From the NCBI GenBank assembly GCA_041906305.1, contig JAYRJL010000005.1:124001-188000 (forward strand): a stretch of DNA of 64,000 bases. The letters run 5' to 3'. This DNA comes from SHVZ01 sp041906305. GTDB lineage: Bacteria; Pseudomonadota; Alphaproteobacteria; SHVZ01. Position 1 is the first letter of the stretch. Each line of letters begins with the position of its first letter. The notes under the pieces were generated by a model. It saw only the letters and a program-made list of their open reading frames with translations. It was not told the origin of the DNA and ran no database searches. Of this stretch, positions 58,764 to 64,000 are shown one piece after another. A program made the translations under genes and the position numbers.

Positions 58764-59066
58764 ATGCGTCCGAAGAAGCTCGAAGGGGCGGCCCGCATCC
58801 AGGCGCTCACCCTGCTGGACGGCTGGACCGAGGTCCAGGGTCGCGACGCGATCCACAAGACCTTCAAGTTCCCGGACTTCAACGCGGCTTTCTCTTTCAT
58901 GACGCGGGTGGCGCTGAGGGCCGAGCAGCTCGATCACCATCCGGAATGGTCCAACGTCTACAACAAGGTCGAGATCACGCTCTCGACCCATGACGCCGGC
59001 GGCGTGACCGAGCTCGATGCGGCGCTCGCCAAGTTCATCGACGACCTCGGCAAGCTGCCGAACTAG
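58764..59066 (+). CDS. Pterin-4a-carbinolamine dehydratase
   Basis: The 100-residue protein shows the family pattern: LTLLDGWTEV, KTFKFPDFNAAFSFMTRVALRAEQLDHHPEW with His58-His59, VYNKVEITLSTHDAGGVTELD with the third histidine and the final aspartate. It recycles tetrahydrobiopterin after aromatic hydroxylation and can act as a dimerisation factor. No aromatic hydroxylase is in the window. GGGGAGAG lies before the ATG. It diverges from the zincin gene and converges on the SDR gene. Confidence 0.93.
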   Translation: MRPKKLEGAARIQALTLLDGWTEVQGRDAIHKTFKFPDFNAAFSFMTRVALRAEQLDHHPEWSNVYNKVEITLSTHDAGGVTELDAALAKFIDDLGKLPN

Positions 59067-59071
59067 GCGTC

Positions 59072-59833
59072 TTACTTGGGCTGCATCCGGAGCGCGCCGT
59101 CGAGGCGGATGGTCTCGCCGTTCAGCATCGGGTTGTCGATGATCGCCAGCACCAGCCGGGCGTATTCCTCGGGATGGCCGAAGCGGGTGGGGAAGGGCAC
59201 GCCCGCCGCCAGCGACTCCTGCACCGGCTGCGGCATGTTGAGCAGCAGCGGCGTGCCGAAGAGCCCGGGCGCGATCGTGCAGACACGGATCCCGGCCTTC
59301 GCGAACTCGCGGGCCGCCGGCAGCGTCAGCGCCGCGACGCCGCCCTTCGACGCCGCATAGGCGGCCTGGCCGATCTGGCCCTCGAAGGCCGCGACCGACG
59401 CGGTGGTGACGACCACGCCGCGCTCGCCGTCCTCCAGCGCCGGGAGCTGCGAGGCGCCGGCCGCGACCAGCCGCATGATGTTGAAGGTGCCGATCAGGTT
59501 GACCTCGATCACGCGGCGGAAGTCGGCGAGCGCCAGCGGGCCTTCGCGCCCGACGATGCGGGCTGCCGGGGCGATACCGGCGCAGGCGACCGCGACCCGA
59601 GCGGGCCCCTGAGCCTTCGCCGCCTCCGCGACCGCCGCCTCGGTCGAGGCCGCATCCGAGACGTCGCAGGCGAGCGCGATGCCGCCGATCTCCTTCGCCA
59701 CGGCCTCCGCGGCCGCCTTGTTCAGGTCGAACACCGCGACCTTGGCGCCGGCCTTCGCCAGCGCCTTCGCCGTCGCCGCCCCGAGCCCCGACCCGCCGCC
59801 GGTGACGATCGCCGAATGTCCCTGAAGCTTCAT
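59072..59833 (-). CDS. Short-chain dehydrogenase, 3-hydroxyacyl-CoA dehydrogenase-like
   Basis: The 253-residue SDR has TGGGSGLGAA for NAD(P) binding, DVS for adenine contact and the triad Ser146, Tyr159, Lys163 (AAYAASKGG). The YAASKGGVAALTLPAAREFAKAGIRV and LFGTPLLLNMPQPVQESLAAGVPFP segments are close to type II 3-hydroxyacyl-CoA dehydrogenases of fatty acid or branched-chain amino acid breakdown. GGAGGG lies 6 bases before the ATG. The carboxylase gene at 61085 could belong to the same catabolism (inference). Confidence 0.88.
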   Translation of the reverse strand: MKLQGHSAIVTGGGSGLGAATAKALAKAGAKVAVFDLNKAAAEAVAKEIGGIALACDVSDAASTEAAVAEAAKAQGPARVAVACAGIAPAARIVGREGPLALADFRRVIEVNLIGTFNIMRLVAAGASQLPALEDGERGVVVTTASVAAFEGQIGQAAYAASKGGVAALTLPAAREFAKAGIRVCTIAPGLFGTPLLLNMPQPVQESLAAGVPFPTRFGHPEEYARLVLAIIDNPMLNGETIRLDGALRMQPK

Positions 59834-59941
59834 CGCTCGCCCTCCTTCTTCGAACCGCCGCTTGTATGTCCCCCATCCTGAGGATGGCAAGTGCGGCGGG
59901 CGGGCCTAATGCCAAGTACGCAACTACAGATGGAGGGATCT

Positions 59942-61060
59942 GTGCTTGGCAAGAGAGTTCGTTCGTGGGCCGCCTGCGCGCCGCTCTTGGTCGCCGTGCT
60001 CGGTTTCGGGGGATGTACGTCGCCTCACGACGTCTACTTGGCACAACGCGGCGCCGAGGTGACTTTCGACGCGACATCGATTGAGGCCTTCTACAAGGAA
60101 CAACAGGACATCCACACGAAGCTCTCCGCGATGGTAGAAAAAGGGACGACTCTCGAAGAGCGGAACCGACAGTTCTTGCGGCTGGGCTACACCTATGTCG
60201 ATCGCAACTGCGAGTCCTATTTCAATTCGCTCACGCGGATTCAACGTGATCGACAAACGACGACCGCGGAGGTCGCGCTCATTGGTGCGGCAGCCGGCGG
60301 CGTACTAGCCGCGCTAAAGGCATCGGCGAAGGCCATCGCACTGGTCGGAATCGGTACCGGCTTTACCGCAGCGAGCATCGAGACCATTACCGGCGGTGTT
60401 CTCTACGAACTGGATGCGTCCACGACACGGACGTTGACCTTCAAGGCGCTGCAGAAATATCAGGAGGAAGCGCCGCCGCCGAAGGATATCGGGACCTTTG
60501 CCGATGCGGTGTTCATCTTGCAAGGCTACGGCGAAATCTGCCTGCCGCCGACAATAGAGGCGATGGTCAAGAGCGCCGTCAAATCGGCGAGTCCAGAAAA
60601 CCTTACAAGGTCATCGGGTCGAGATTCCTTCCTCGGCACCATTGCGCAGCAACGCGCGGATGAACTTGCCGCGTTTTTGGGTGTGAGCCGGATCGGTGAT
60701 CGTCAGCTGGTTATTCTTTACTGGCTCTTCGATCAAGGCGGCATCGACGAGCCGGCGGTGGTCAAAGAACTTCTTCCCGCACTTGGTGCGACGCTTGCTG
60801 AAAAGCTGATCGATACGAAGAGCTTCAAGGCGAAAGAGGGCGCGGACATCCGCGGCATTCAACTACGCCTCGACGCCATCAGCGACTTCGACTCAACCCC
60901 GAGGAAAGAGGCCGTAGCGGCGCGTGAAAAGTACCTTGCTGAAAAGAACAAGGCGGTTATTCCGGGTCAAGGCGGCCATCGAACAGCAGGCGACGTGTTG
61001 CTGTCGATGCCGGCTCGAGGAACTGGGCTTCTCAATCGTCCGCTGATCGGAGTGCGTTGA
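59942..61060 (+). CDS. Hypothetical lipoprotein, low-GC gene
   Basis: The 372-residue protein has a lipoprotein signal with lipobox GFGGC. The mature part is mostly helical, with a short Gly/Ala segment (ALIGAAAGGVLAALKASAKAIALVGIGTGF) that may enter the membrane. No known domain is recognised. GGAGGG lies 4 bases before the GTG start. Two 60-base lines I counted within it are 50 and 52% G+C, compared with 75% in one line of the neighbouring SDR gene, so it may have come by transfer. Confidence 0.7.
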   Translation: MLGKRVRSWAACAPLLVAVLGFGGCTSPHDVYLAQRGAEVTFDATSIEAFYKEQQDIHTKLSAMVEKGTTLEERNRQFLRLGYTYVDRNCESYFNSLTRIQRDRQTTTAEVALIGAAAGGVLAALKASAKAIALVGIGTGFTAASIETITGGVLYELDASTTRTLTFKALQKYQEEAPPPKDIGTFADAVFILQGYGEICLPPTIEAMVKSAVKSASPENLTRSSGRDSFLGTIAQQRADELAAFLGVSRIGDRQLVILYWLFDQGGIDEPAVVKELLPALGATLAEKLIDTKSFKAKEGADIRGIQLRLDAISDFDSTPRKEAVAAREKYLAEKNKAVIPGQGGHRTAGDVLLSMPARGTGLLNRPLIGVR

Positions 61061-61084
61061 TCGGCGACAGGAGGCGCGGGCCGG

Positions 61085-63072
<1,988 letters not shown>

Positions 63073-63073
<1 letters not shown>

Positions 63074-64000
63074 TACGCGGCTTCCAGCGCCGGCAGCGCT
63101 TCCAGGATGCCGAGCTGCACGTGGTAGCCGGTCGATCCCGGCATCGCCGGATTCACGACGTTGAGCCGCCGGTCGAGATGCTCGTTCCAGCGGCCATCCT
63201 CCTTGAGGTAGCGGTCGAAGAGGAAGCGGACGTGGCGGGCGAGCTCGAGCCGGAGATGCGGGCGCTGCGCATAGGCCTTCATGCACTCGGTCAGCGGCCA
63301 GATGCGCTTGCGGTCGTTAAGCACGCGCCCATAGCGATCGACCTCGTCGTAGACGCCGCCGTACTGCGCATCGAGGCCGTGCGCGCGTGCGAACTCGAAC
63401 AGGCGGTCGGCGGTCTCCTGCACGTCCGGGCGCCCATAGGCCTTGGCGAAGCGCGCCAGCAGCCACGACCATTCGAAGTGATGGCCCGGCTCGACGACGT
63501 GGCCGCGCTTGGGATCGGGCTTCCAGTCCTCGGCGAAGTACTCGCCCAAGGTCGTGCCGTCGAAGAACCTGGTCTGGAACATCTCGACGATGCGCGCCGC
63601 CTCGTCGCGATAGACGGCGGAGGGCGCCGCCTCGTCGAGCGACAGCAGGCCTTCGAGCATGTGCATGTGCGGATTCTGCAGGCGGAGCCCCGGCAGGATG
63701 TTCCAGGCCTCGTCGGCGGCGACGTGATAGCCGCCGTTGCGGCCGTCATGGAGCTTCAGCTTCATGACTTCCAGCGTCTCCTCGGCGGCGCCGAGCGCGG
63801 TCACGTCGCCGGTGGCGCGGTGGTAGTAGCCGAGCGCGAAGAGGATGAAGGCGTGGCCATAGAAATCCTTCTTGCCGTCGAGCTTCTGGCCGTCCGGCGT
63901 GACGGTGAAGAACCAGCCGCCGTTCCGCTTGTCGCGGAAGTGGCGCATCAGGAACGCATAGCCGTCGCGGACCACGCGCTCGTTGTCGCCGCGATGCCCC
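63073..64000 (-). CDS. AGE-family sugar epimerase/isomerase, C-terminal part
   Basis: The gene continues past the right edge; the frame stays open to base 64000. About 309 residues are visible. The (alpha/alpha)6 barrel pattern includes KDFYGHAFILFALGYYHRATGD, the NPHMHMLEGLLSL motif, EPGHHFEWSWLLARFA and RIWPLTECMKAYA, all typical of N-acylglucosamine 2-epimerases and aldose-ketose isomerases (YihS/mannose isomerase-like). The substrate is not resolved. Its stop overlaps the ATG of the carboxylase gene by one base, so the two are probably translationally coupled. Confidence 0.88.

Overview
The window is a chromosomal segment of a GC-rich alphaproteobacterium. By eye G+C is about two thirds, and it rises further at third codon positions. 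The evidence for the class is a fused anthranilate synthase TrpEG behind a trpL leader peptide, a PAS_5-type PAS protein, a DUF1488 protein and FNR/FixK-type boxes. I cannot name the genus. I see no prophage, insertion sequence, integrase or CRISPR array. One tRNA gene (Gly, CCC) is present.

Layout. 1-3.1 kb (+): end of a TonB-dependent receptor, a YfiR-family periplasmic protein and a CHASE8-type hybrid histidine kinase, then tRNA-Gly. 3.3-10.3 kb: small hypothetical proteins, DUF1488, DUF2231, DUF1772 and DUF6328 proteins, a protein-L-isoaspartate methyltransferase fused to an erythromycin-esterase-like domain, and a GAF/PAS protein. 10.3-17.4 kb: a 1200-residue double ABC exporter (-), a divergent receiver protein (+), then a hybrid kinase and a PAS_5 protein (-). 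17.6-21.3 kb: HAD, VOC and isochorismatase-like enzymes (-), an exported hydrolase and a Tat-exported deaminase (+). 21.3-24.3 kb (-): a MacAB-like efflux operon. 24.4-29.2 kb: VOC and DUF2817 peptidase genes (+) facing a peptide ABC importer (-). 29.3-32.2 kb: two paralogous exported hydrolases (+) flanking a MORN-repeat protein (-). 32.2-35.3 kb (+): a BrnT/BrnA toxin-antitoxin pair, the trpL attenuator and trpEG.

35.3-43.4 kb (-): a 2366-residue hybrid kinase with 13 PAS units, followed by a receiver protein and an HPP membrane protein. 43.5-45.3 kb (+): an overlapping RNA 2',3'-cyclic phosphodiesterase, sirtuin and uracil-DNA glycosylase trio. 45.3-48.8 kb: a universal stress protein (-), then a MetE-like protein and an M81 peptidase (+). 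49.1-57.8 kb (+): a chemosensory operon (DUF4399, MCP, CheR, triple CheW, CheB, CheA, CheW-like) with a CheY gene on the opposite strand. 58.3-64 kb: a minimal zincin, a pterin dehydratase, an SDR, a low-GC lipoprotein, a biotin-dependent carboxylase alpha subunit and an AGE-family sugar epimerase cut by the window end.

The common theme is signal transduction: three hybrid histidine kinases, several receivers, PAS proteins and a complete chemosensory array. The regulatory features best supported by sequence are the trp attenuator, whose pairing segments can all be located, a perfect FNR/FixK box inside a hairpin upstream of the methyltransferase-esterase fusion, and a near-leaderless brnT promoter with direct repeats.
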